A stretch of 64,000 bases of DNA. Source: Paratrimastix pyriformis. Its lineage: Eukaryota; Preaxostyla; Paratrimastigidae. The stretch covers positions 234,501 through 298,500 of the forward strand of contig JAPMOS010000013.1 of NCBI GenBank assembly GCA_027972325.1. Direction: 5' to 3'. Shown here one piece after another: positions 22,089-31,386 of this stretch; the stretch's first letter is position 1; each line of letters starts with the position of its first letter. Under the pieces are notes generated by a model. The model worked only from the letters and a program-made list of their open reading frames with translations. It was not told where the DNA came from and did not search any database. The position numbers and the translations under genes are program-made.

Positions 22089-24350
22089 ATGGAAAGGGAG
22101 GAGGCAGGGCAGCCAGCCATCAAAGAGATTACCGAGCTGCTTCTTCGGAAGCGCTCGGAACACAACGAAGGATGTCTTTCTTCTTTGCAAGAAATTGCCT
22201 TGCACCAGCAGGACCTCGGCGGCATTAACAAACTCCTTGCAAAGTATTGCCCTGAACTTGAAATTGTTCTCCTCCAAAATAACCTTATTCGGCGAATTGG
22301 TCTGCTATCTTGTTCTTGTTCCTCCAGCATGATTCGGTTGGCAATCCAGAGAATCTCAACAAACTCAAGAAACTTCGATATCTCAATCTTGCCCTCAATA
22401 ATATCACAAAGATCGAGGGCTTGCGCGAGCTAGAGTTTTTGGATAAGCTTGATCTGACTGCCAACTTTGTTGATGATATCCTTTCTGTGGAGTCGCTCGC
22501 CCGGAACACGCATCTCCGCGAGCTGTCCGCGATCCAGTTTCCTCGTTTTTTTGAGTTTTATCACGTTTGTCAATAGGCATCTGATCGGGAACCCATGTAC
22601 GAATTACCGGAACTCCCGGCTATTTATCGTCTCCGTGCTGCCTCATCTCAAGGTCAGGCTGCCCCCTCGCTTGCGCCACCCACACCGGCCCTCCGCAGAA
22701 CCTCGATGGAACCGAGGTGACCCCCACGGAGCGCCTCCAGGCCGCGCAGTGCGCCTCCGAGTCGCGCGCCATGGTCGTGGCCGACCAGGCCGAGTACCAG
22801 CGCCAGGTGTCCGCCTACCGGACGCGCCACCAGCGCCAGCACCAGCAGGCGGCCGCGGCCGTTCGGGCGGCCGACCCGCGCCTGATGGGCGCCGCCTCAG
22901 AGACCCCAACCCTCTTGCCACAACCAACACCGCCCGCAGCCCCCCCGGGCCCCCAGTCGGATGCAGCAGCCCCGTCGGAGGCCGGGGCAACCCCGACGGC
23001 AGCTCCGCCCCCTCGTGACGCTGCCGCGCCTGATTGCGCATCACCGCTTCCCGACAGGACGCCAGCCTCCGCTGCTGTCCCCAACGTCACAGCCCCCCCA
23101 GTCGCACCGACCCCTGCAGGCGCATCCGCGTCGACCCCCGCCCCCGCAGCCGCTGCGCCGCCCGGGGGGCCCGGCTCGGAGGGCTACATCTACCTGCCCG
23201 AGGAGCGGGTCACCGCCCACGAGGAGCTGCACGCCATGCGGACGCGGGAGGACCCCGAGACAGCCGAGAAGAAGCGCCGCCAGGCCGAGGAGGCCGCCCG
23301 GTCGAAGGCCTACCGCAAGCGGCTCGTCGACGACGAGGGGCGCATCTTGCAGAAGAACGAGGGCGACTGGGTCTGCAGTGTTCTGGGTGAGTTCCCCCGG
23401 GGCTGCAGAAATACACCTTCCATCTGTGGGTGTGGGGGTTCCCCCGGGGCTGCAGAAATACACCTTCCATCTGTGGGTGTGGGGGTTCCCCCGGGGCTGC
23501 AGAAATACACTTTCTTCGAGGAGGACCCGCCAGGGACCCTCGGGATTGACGTGGCCATCAGCCGCTTCCTGGACACGTCCCTGATCGCCATCGACACGCA
23601 CCCCTTCCACATCACGGTCTGCCACCACCCCCATTTGTCGCCCTGCCCTGCCCTGCCCTGCCCTACGGGGGCACCGGCGGGGGCACCGGCTCTGTGGGTG
23701 GCACCTGCGGCCTCGCCGGGTCCCAACTCGTCTCCTCTGGCCGCCACCGCCCCGGCATGCACTCCACCCCACCCCACCCCCCCCCCCCACCCCTCCCCCA
23801 GCTGACCATCCGCGACCGGGTGCTGCAGCTGCGGCTGCCGATGGAGGTCTACCCGGACCGGAGCTCGGCCAGCCGCAGCTCGGCCACGGGGCACCTGCTG
23901 GTGGTCATGCCCAAGGTGGACCCGCACCAGATCTGGTTCAAGACCCGCGACCAGATCGTCCGCACCCTCGCCCGCCGCCTTCCCTTCCCTTCCCTTCCCT
24001 TCCGCCCATCTCCTCCCGGCCCTCATCGTGATGGCGGTGCTGGGGGGTCTGGGACACTCGACACTCAGGCCCAGGAGAAGGAGGCCGCCAAGCCCAAGCT
24101 GGTCGCCTCGTACGCCGACGCCGAGTTCAGCAACGATGCCCTCGGCAGCGCCCACCTCCGCAGGCGGCCCCCCCAGGGCCCAGCAGCCGGCAGCCCGGCG
24201 GCCCCACCACCGAGCCAGCCAGGGGCAGACCTCAAGGGGGCCGTCGACCTGGGCAGCATCGTGGCCGAGGGCAAGAAGAGGGCCCCCGGGGCCCCCAAGG
24301 ACCTCGAGCCGCCACCGCCCGGGATGGAGGACCTGCCCCCGCTCGAGTAG
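22089..24350 (+). CDS. DNAAF11: Dynein axonemal assembly factor 11 (LRRC6/TILB)
   Basis: DNAAF11 is a cytoplasmic factor that helps preassemble axonemal dynein arms; its presence implies motile cilia. From 22089: ITELLLRKRSEHNEGCLSSL, LHQQDL.., LEIVLLQNNLIRRIENLNKL, YLNLALNNITKIEGL, LDLTANFVDDILSVESL and LIGNPCTNYRNSRLF, matching the LRR domain of human LRRC6 almost block for block. LPHLKNLDGTEVTPTERLQA and a charged, coiled region follow. Next is the C-terminal CS-like domain: LGIDVAISRFLDTSLIAID, LPMEVYPDRSSASRSSATG and HLLVVMPKVDP. The end reads PPGMEDLPPLE at 24350. Junctions fixed by this homology: intron 22300-22349 (GTCTGC..CAG), then GTCCGC..TAG, GTCAGG..CAG, and an intron beginning GTCTGC near 23370 that contains a triplicated 3' splice region. 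GC rises sharply from the first to the last exon. Confidence 0.93.
23398..23515. repeat. 47-bp tandem repeat copying a 3' splice region, three copies
   Basis: CTGCAGAAATACAC recurs at 23403, 23450 and 23497, giving a 47-bp period. Only the last copy opens into the conserved exon (AAATACACTTTCTTCGAG). The first two lie in the intron and repeat the acceptor and first exon bases. Confidence 0.9.
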
Positions 24351-25263
24351 CCGCTCTCCCACCCCCCCGCCCGCCCGCCCGCCCGCGGTCTCTCCTCATT
24401 CGACTGGAAATGCGAAGGCCGAGGTGAAAAAGAAACCATCTGCTCTGCGATACACGTGAGGGGGAGGGAGGGAGGGGGAGGGGGAAACATGCCCCCAAAA
24501 AACAGCCGCCGGAGGTGCGAATGACAACGGCAGCAGCATGTCACACGTCACCACTCGTCAGCCCACAAAAAACTTGAACAGCGGGGGGGGATGGAGGCAT
24601 CGTCCCCAAAGGAAAGAGAACGTCGACCCCACAGAAGAGCGTGATAAGAAGGCTCAACAAATAATCATACATCGGATATCGGATATGCATATGCGCAGTG
24701 GAAGTAAGCAGGAAGGGGAGGGGGGGAGGGAGGGGGAGGGAGGGATAGTCACGCGGACGACGTCCACAGACCAGTGAAACCACAAACAAGAACAAACAGG
24801 AGGCCACGCCTGGGGCCGCCCCCTGAATCGAGGGCAGCGACGGCAGGCGCACCGCAAAAGGAAAAACAGGCAACACCGTCAAACGGACAGACCCCACCAC
24901 CACCACCCACTCACACCCCGCGGGGTCAGCGGGCCACCGTGTGACAAGTCGCCCCGCCGGGCGACCCGGAAAAGCAAAAAGGCGAAGGCGGCACAAACAA
25001 GGGCGCCGCGCGCCAAATGTGACCCCAGCGCAACAAGGATGATGATCCCGGATGCCTTTGGCGGCACCCCGGATCACGAATCCATACAAAAAACTGTGCA
25101 GACGCAAGCCACCCCGCACGCGTCACCACCCCACCCCGTCCATCATCAAGTCCAATCAGACACTCGGGCTAGTCAGAAGAACTCCGCAAAAACAAACGAA
25201 AACAACAAACTGTGAACAGCAACCAGATCAGACATGCAGACCCCTCACGGCCCGGGGCCCCGC
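24351..25263. other. Long convergent spacer (913 bp)
   Basis: The longest stretch without a gene. It holds CCCG repeats just after DNAAF11, GGGA-rich tracts (about 24465-24485 and 24713-24745), a G-run at about 24577-24584, and otherwise A/C-rich, unremarkable DNA. Neither strand shows a supported ORF or RNA gene. It is probably long 3' UTRs. Confidence 0.5.
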
Positions 25264-27666
25264 TCAGACGACGAGGGCAGGGACGCCGCCTGGGGGGGTC
25301 AGGGCGTTGATGGGCGACATGGGCGGGGTGGCCATGCACTCGATCTTGGGCGAGGCGAGGGGGCTCAGCGGGGGCGTCGAGGCCGACCCGCTGCCCGAGG
25401 AGGCCCCGTCGTGGGGCACCAGGGGCGCGTACGAGGCCACCTTGGTCAGGCGCGGGGCTGACACCAGCAGGGCGGCCGGGCACAGCAGCGGGCCCAGCCA
25501 CCCGAAGGCCCGGCTCCCCAGCAGCCAGGCGTGGGCCTTCGTGGGCAGGACGGTCTGCCGGTCGGAATCAACACCCAGGCCAAGGGAGAGGATGAGCGGC
25601 CTGCGCATAGGAGGAACGAGGGGGGGGGGGGGGGGGGGGGGGGACTGCTCGGGGTGGCGGTGGCGAGGTGTTGAGGGGTTGAGGGGTTGGAGCCACGGGG
25701 CGATGCCGACCAGGACGAGGACGATCAGGGTCAGGGCGAACCCGAAGATGGCCGGGAACCACTCGGACATGTACGCGTACGCGGTGCGGTGCCCCGGAGG
25801 GCAGCTCCGAGACGAGCATCGTGTGGTTGTAGAACTGCTCCCCGTAGGGCCGCCGGATGGGCTGCACGGCGGTCCGCACCTCGGCCGTGTTGTCGTAGGC
25901 CTTGCCCACCACCCGCCCGAAGGGGTCCACGGTGGCGCTCATGCCCCACCGGGTGCACCGGACCAGGAGAAGCCCTGCTCGATCGACCGGTGCACGTTGA
26001 TGACCTGGTGGGCAACCGAGAGCGTCTCCCTGTGGGGCATCACCAAGCGATGAGCCAGTGTGTGCGTGTGTGCGTGTGTGTGTGGGGGGGGGAGGGAGGG
26101 AGGGAGGGAGGGAGGGGTCGAGCCGACCATGTATACGAGGGCTGCAGCATGACGTCGACCCCGGCCAGGCCGGCCTGGCGGATGTACGTGGGGAAGTCGA
26201 AGTCGAAGCAGATCGACCCTGGCCGGGCGGGCGGGCGGGCGGGAGGGGGGACGGATGCGCGAATGAAGAGAGAGGGGGCGATGGGTCAGCGTCACAAGCA
26301 GACAGCGAGCGCTGTTTGGAGGAGCGGGGGGCTGGCTCGACGGGGGATGGGACGGACCGCCGATGCGGGCGCCCCACTTGGTGTCGAAGTACGGCAGGAC
26401 GGCCGGGCCCGGGATGTGGCGCGCCTCGACGCCCGGGATGAGGTGCGACTTGCGGTAGTTGAAGCCGACCGTCCCCTCGGGGGTCACCACCGTCAGCACG
26501 TTGGCGGACTTCTTGTTGTTGGGCAGGTTGGGCAGCAGCAGGGTGTATGTCACCCCCAGCACCAACCTGTGGGCGAAAGGGTGGCGTGGTGAGCGGGGGC
26601 GAGCGGGCACGCAGCTGCAGGACGAGGCGCCGCCGCCCGAGGATGGCACTGACGCCGCACGGACTGGTACTTCTTCGCGAGGGCGCCGGCCTCGAGAAGG
26701 AGGGCATCCTCGCCCTCGGTCCCGTTGACGGTCATGCTGTGCTCCGACCAGACGACAATGTCGGGGCCCACGGACTGGGCGATGGACTCGGTCGTGGCCA
26801 GGTCCCCGTCCACCAGGCAGACCGCCCGCAGGGTCTCCTGGAGGCCCGGGTGGGAGAACATCAAGGTCATGTTGCAGGCCAGCAGCGCCACAAAGCCGAT
26901 CAGGAAGAGGGACAGGGCCGAGCAGTAGGGCCGCCGCGTAAATGTCGCCCCGGGGAGCTTTTCGCTGGCCGGGAAGCCTGCGTGGCGAAATGGGGATGAA
27001 GGTGTCGTTGTTCCTGCCATAGAGGGGCTGACCTTCCTCCCGGATGCAGTCGAGGATGTAGTTCACAGTCGAAGCGCACAGGCCAAGGAAAAAGGTGATC
27101 CCGCCCAACCCCGTGAATGCGGCAATGCGATTAATCTCCAGGAAACTGTTCATGGAGTTCCCGATGTCCGTCCAATCCGCGAAGGGGGAGAGGTACGTGA
27201 TCAAGGCTGATATCGCGGTCATTCCAGCAGGTAAGGTCAAAAGACGAATATAAACTGCCTTGAAGCGCCTCTGGACGAAGACATCGAGCCAATATGGCAA
27301 AATATACACGATCCCCAAGGGAATCGTGATCAAAAAAATGAGCCAGTTATACTCAACCGTGAGCGCTCCGAGAAATCCCAAAAAGGAGCCGATGCACTGC
27401 GTGACGAGCGGAATGCTAAAGATGAACCAGAGATGGTCCATCTGGAGGTGCATGGCAAGTTGGAGCAAGATCGGCAAGAAAAAATAGAGTCCGCTGGGAA
27501 AAGTGTGTTCGGAATGAATTCAGATTGAGAAAGGAGACCTGCTCTGATAAATGCCTGGCCCGGCCATTGTGAGAGGCACACAAATGAGACAGAGGACGCA
27601 GCTTATGACGAGGGTTGCGATATTGTGACGAGTCGGAACGAATCGACAGCAGGCACAGCAAGCCAT
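25264..27666 (-). CDS. Apolipoprotein N-acyltransferase-like membrane CN-hydrolase
   Basis: Lnt-like layout: N-terminal membrane helices, a nitrilase/CN-hydrolase domain, then more helices. The start at 27666 reads MACCACCRF. Hydrophobic spans include LYFFLPILLQLAM, WFIFSIPLVTQCIGSFLGFL, WLIFLITIPLGIVYILPYWL, LTLPAGMTAISALITYL, FTGLGGITFFLGLCAS and ALSLFLIGFVALLACNM. In the catalytic domain: VGPDIVVWSEHSM (Glu), VLGVTYTLLL, GTVGFNYRKSHLIPG (Lys), GSICFDFDFPTYIRQAG (Cys), DVMLQPSYTW, then HRSIEQGFS, VRCTRWGMSATVDPFGRVV. Two further helices lie near SEWFPAIFGFALTLIVLVLV and AFGWLGPLLCPAALLV. The stop is at 25264. The frame changes near 25796-25803, where an indel at a short C run is possible. 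Bacterial Lnt acylates lipoproteins. The eukaryotic substrate is unknown; a glutamine-independent amidase or acyltransferase is equally possible. Confidence 0.75.
25619..25643. repeat. G-run (C-run on the sense strand) in an intron of the Lnt-like gene
   Basis: About 23 consecutive G within a minus-strand gene. It is one of many homopolymers whose sense strand is C. Confidence 0.85.
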
Positions 27667-27738
27667 TCGTGACCGTTCAAAATTTGAAATGATGAATGGA
27701 GGAATGTAACCTTGGATTTTCTGACTAACTCCATCGAA
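27667..27738. promoter_or_regulatory. 72-bp divergent promoter, Lnt-like / NAGK
   Basis: AT-rich 72-bp spacer between divergent starts, with a palindrome-like TTCAAAATTTGAA at about 27676-27688 and TGTAACCTTGG (AACC at 27708-27711) 28 bp before the NAGK ATG. Confidence 0.5.
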
Positions 27739-29067
27739 ATGGCGCAGGCTCTGGGTCCTCTTTTTGGCGGTATTGAAGGTGGAGCTACTCACAGCACAGT
27801 TGCTCTGATGAATACCGATGGACATATTTATGGCCCTTATGTTATTGATAAGAGTACTAACCACTGGACCATCGGACGCGAGACTTGCTACCAGAACGTC
27901 CTTGAAATGGTCCAGTTCGCGAAGCAGCAGTGCGGGTGCCCCATTGAGACTCCTCTTCGTGGTCTCTGCCTCTCGTTGAGTGGTATGGAGGTCTGCTGTC
28001 ATGTCGACCATCAAGGGCGTCACAACTCTCCCCCAGGACGTCCGCGAACAGAACAAGCTGATTGAGGCCCTCAAGCAGCGTGACCCGCATCTCTCGGAGT
28101 CCTACAATGTTTGTAACGACAGTATGGGAGCCTTGGTGACCGCAAGTGCCACCGGTGGCCTGGTCCTGATCGCCGGCACGGGGTCCATGTGCCGCCTGGT
28201 GACCATCGAGGGCAGCAAGGACCGCCACTACCGGTGCGGAGGCTGGGGCCACATGATCGGCGACGAGGGGTCCGCCTACTACATCGCCCACAAGGCCGTG
28301 CGGATGCTCTACCATGCCGCCGACGGGATCCTGCCCCGCATCGAGGGCGCCACCCCCGAGGCCGTGCAGGCCTCCCTGGCATACCTGCGGGCCAAGATGT
28401 GCGAATTCTACAAGCTGGCCGACCCGTCGGACATCCTGCCGCACCTCTACGCCAACTTCGCCAAGGCAAACTTCGCCGGGTTCGCAGCCAAGGTCGCCGA
28501 GGGCGCCGACGAAGGTCCGCCCGCGCCCATGCCGTGCCGCGGCGCCAGCCAGGAGGGCAAGCCATTTCTTTTGCTAATCGCACTCGTTCTTTGGGTCTGG
28601 ATTCCGCCGGGATGGCAGGCGACCTCTGCTGCCGGCAGATCTTCCAGAAGGCCGGCCGCTGGCTGGGGATGCACATCCGCGCCGCCCTGGGCAACCTGAG
28701 CCCCGCCCAGCGGGCCACCCTCACGGAGCACCCCGTGGAGATCGTCTGCGTGGGCTCCGTCTGGAAGAGGTTCGCATCCCTTTGCCACCCCGCCTTGCTG
28801 CACATCTCTCACACCCTTTTCCCCACGCACGGCAGCTGGGCCCACATCCGGGCCGGCTTCATGGCGGCTCTGACCGAGGAGCACCCTGCCGACGGGGGGC
28901 TGGTCGTCCCTGCCCCGGCCCTGCGGACCCCCTACCGGCTGGTCGAGCTGACCATGACCGCCGCCGTGGGGGCGGCCCTGATCTCGGCCGGCCAGGCGGC
29001 CGTCTCGATCCCTGTCGACCGGTCGCGCTACGTGCGGGTCCTCTTCGACTCGGCCGCCTCGGCCTAA
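27739..29067 (+). CDS. NAGK: N-acetylglucosamine kinase (ASKHA family)
   Basis: Phosphorylates GlcNAc to GlcNAc-6-phosphate in amino-sugar salvage. Four exons can be placed exactly: 27739-27990, 28037-28514, 28619-28769 and 28836-29067, giving 370 residues (human NAGK 344). The introns begin GTCTGC, GTCCGC and GTTCGC and end CAG. Motifs: LFGGIEGGATHSTVALM (phosphate 1), LCLSLSGME, YNVCNDSMGALVTAS (catalytic-region Asp), GLVLIAGTGSMCRL (phosphate 2), CGGWGHMIGDEGSAY, DLCCRQIFQKAGRWLGMHI, IVCVGSVWKSWAHIRAGF (adenosine region) and LTMTAAVGAALIS. The stop at 29067 is clear. 5' codons are AT-richer than 3' codons. This is one of the best-resolved models in the window. Confidence 0.95.
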
Positions 29068-29240
29068 ACACGCCCGGCCCGGGGTGGTGTGGTGGTCGCG
29101 CGCCGTTCGGCTTTTCGGCTGTCAATCTTATGCTCGTCTTCTCGCAGAACTTAAACAATGACCAGCGGAAACGAAAAGACGGGAGGGGGAGGGAGAAGGG
29201 ATGGAGAAGGGATTGTCACAAAAGGCCGCTCTCGCTCGTA

Positions 29241-29271
<31 letters not shown>

Positions 29272-29361
29272 GAGGAGGAGGAGGAGGAGGAGGAGGACAT
29301 ATTTTCCGGGCGCCTTGTTCGCCTGCTTCATCCTGGCCAGTGGTTGCTGTTGCCGCCGCTG
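29068..29361. other. Convergent spacer with (GGA)n microsatellite
   Basis: The 294-bp gap between convergent stops. A (GGA)n tract occupies about 29244-29295, pyrimidine-rich on the strand of the following minus gene. No gene is seen. Confidence 0.6.
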
Positions 29362-29835
29362 CTACTGCGCGGGCGCGGGCGCGGGCGCGGGGGTGGGGGT
29401 GGCTGCGGGCTGGTGGTCCTCCCTCCGGTCGCGGATCTCGATGAGGCCGCTCCGGGGGTCGTCCCCCGCCCAGGCGGTGTAGTAGGAGATGGCGTCGGTC
29501 TTGGTGAGGGCAGCTCGAGGCCCTCCCGCTTGCTCTGGATGAAGAGGTCCATGTTCCACCCGTGCAGGGCTGCACCACCCACGGGAACGGGAATGCCCAA
29601 ACTGCGATGAGCATCGCGAAGGACCAGGATGGAGGGGACGGAGGGGGGTGGAGAGGGAGGGAGGGAGGGGGCACGGACCCGGGTGTGGGAGGCGTGGCGC
29701 GTTGCCCCGTCGTGGTTGATGTGCATGGCGGTGAGAGTCCGCGTGGCATCGATGATGACCACCTTGTCGGGCTGGTAGTTCCCGTACCAGACAAGCCTGA
29801 GGCGGGGGTGGGTGCGATGTGAGGAGGGCTGCTGT

Positions 29836-29869
<34 letters not shown>

Positions 29870-29973
29870 TGCGGACCAGTTATCGAAGGCTACCCGACCA
29901 AGCATAAACTCGGGGACTTTGGGATAGTCAAATAGCCCAGGGGTGAAGAGGAAGTAGTCTTGCTGTGGAGATG

Positions 29974-30011
<38 letters not shown>

Positions 30012-31326
30012 CTTGTCTTTGCCTGTGTCGGGGACCCCCTTTGGCGACACATGCTGCTGCCGTGCGATGTGGTGAGCGTGAGCTGTCCATCCACACCATG
30101 TGACGGATCCCTTGTGGGTCCTGATTTCCGGTCTCGGATGTTGACGTGCTCTTCCGCCTGAGCGCTTTGCCCTTGACTGACCCTTGTTCGCTGCCGCCTG
30201 CTTGCGTATGTTGGCTTGGTGGACACTGCTTGACTATGGCGCTTCCCTCGTGGACTGTGCCTACATTTCTGGCGGTGTCTCTCTTCCCTCTTTTCAATCT
30301 TTGTGTGTGTGTGTGTGTGTGTGTGTCGAGTAAAGAAGGAACGAAGTAACGGGAAAATAAAACAAAAACCAGAGAGGTAGAAGAGACAGCACGTGTGTGT
30401 GTGTGTGTGTGTGGGGGTGGTGATTGCCGTATCGATGTTCCACCGCATGCCTCTCTCCAATTGAATGTCATTGTCCCCACCAGATCGGCTCCACACAGGC
30501 GGGGGCGGACCGCATCATTGGTGAAGAGCTCGCCCCGCTCGCGGATGTCTGCGGGGGTGTCCGGATCCAGGAACCATTCCTCCGAGATGGGCGAGGGCGA
30601 GTCGAGGCCCTCCGGGGTGCTCAGCAGGGGCACCTGCTCCGGGTAGATGTTGACCCGCCGTCCCGTCACCAGGAGGGACTTCCCCTGAGCCCGGGCGAAG
30701 TCCAGGCACGCCTCGGCCGTTTGGAGCAGGTCCGGGAAGAACATGATGTCCCCGTTCGTGTACATCGCCAGGGGGGTACTGGGAAGATTGTACCGGAGAT
30801 GGTCCTCGGACATGGAGAAGACACTTCGCAGGAACGGGACGCCACATCGAAGGATATACTCGTTGTTGACCGCATTCCCCCGGGCTGCCAACTTGGTCAT
30901 CAATTCGGGGGAGGTCGTATAAAGCATGGTGGCCATGTGAAAATGGCGTCGGAGGAGATCCCATGACGAGAGTGCGATCAGCTCGCAAGTGGTGAGGGAA
31001 TCGCGGGGGGAAGAGAAGAGGAGGATAGGAGTGGCATTAAATGAGGGTTGTGATGGAAGAGAGAGGAAGGCTGGGTTCGGGGAGAACACAAGTTTTGGTG
31101 GTGCTGACGGAGGCGGCGGCGGTGGAAGTGGTGTTGGTGTTGGTGGTGGTGGTGGTGGTGGTGGAGGCGGGGAGGGTTGAGAGAAATAAAGGAGAGTAAA
31201 GGAGAGAGGAATGGAAAGTAAAAGGAAGAAGGTGAAAGCCTGACGTCTAGTGAGTCGAGCGAGACGTCGAGGGATCCAATGGGTCCACCGAAGGTCACGA
31301 CCGGGAGGAAGCCAAATATCGCGCAT
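29362..31326 (-). CDS. Type II membrane glycosyltransferase-like protein (paralogue 2)
   Basis: The start at 31326 gives a basic N-tail (MRDIWLPPGRDLRWTHW) and one membrane helix (FTFFLLLSIPLSFTLLYF), then a Pro-rich stem. Domain: CELIALSSWDLLRRHF, NEYILRCGVPFLRSVF, LAMYTNGDIMFFPDL (acidic, probably nucleotide-sugar/metal binding), LLVTGRRVNIYPEQVP and DTPADIRERGELFTNDAV. After a TG-rich intron come DYFLFTPGLF, VPEFMLGRVAFDNW and WYGNYQPDKVVIIDATRTL, then TAMHINHDGATRHA. The DYF..GR.AFDNWL..ATRTL.A.H.NHD order matches uncharacterised algal/protist transferases. A last exon reads WNMDLFIQSKREGLE, then TKTDAISYYTAWAGDD in another frame. The switch falls at a three-C run (29508-29510), where one extra C would join them. 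The stop is at 29362. It is a paralogue of 5174-6834. Activity and sugar are unknown. Confidence 0.7.
29838..29868. repeat. G-run, about 30 bp, intronic
   Basis: A near-pure G run within the paralogue-2 glycosyltransferase (minus strand), i.e. a C-run in its pre-mRNA. Confidence 0.9.
29979..30414. repeat. Three (TG)n microsatellites in one intron
   Basis: TG repeats at about 29979-30010, 30302-30326 and 30393-30412 bound a roughly 430-bp intron of the minus-strand glycosyltransferase, which is long for this window. On the sense strand they read CACACA. No ORF inside the intron is convincing. Confidence 0.85.
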
Positions 31327-31386
31327 TGCGGTTGGAACCTCGGTTCAACAGGCTTCCGGAAGAAACTCGATGAGACCAATTTACAG
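31327..31386. promoter_or_regulatory. Divergent spacer, glycosyltransferase 2 / TMEM63
   Basis: Short stretch between the minus start at 31326 and the first clear TMEM63 codons. It contains GGAACCTCGG (AACC at 31336-31339), nearly the same word as in the CatSper spacer, and ends TTTACAG, a possible acceptor for an upstream leader exon. Confidence 0.4.

Noticed and set aside
23398-23515. CRISPR-like array
   Set aside because: Contiguous tandem 47-bp units without spacers, in an intron of a eukaryotic gene.
24351-25263. A hidden RNA or small protein gene in the longest spacer
   Set aside because: No tRNA B-box, no snRNA-like motif and no ORF with coding character could be found by eye on either strand.
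29979-30414. A separate gene in the TG-rich stretch
   Set aside because: Reading frames there are Cys-Val repeats from the microsatellites; the flanking glycosyltransferase exons join across it.
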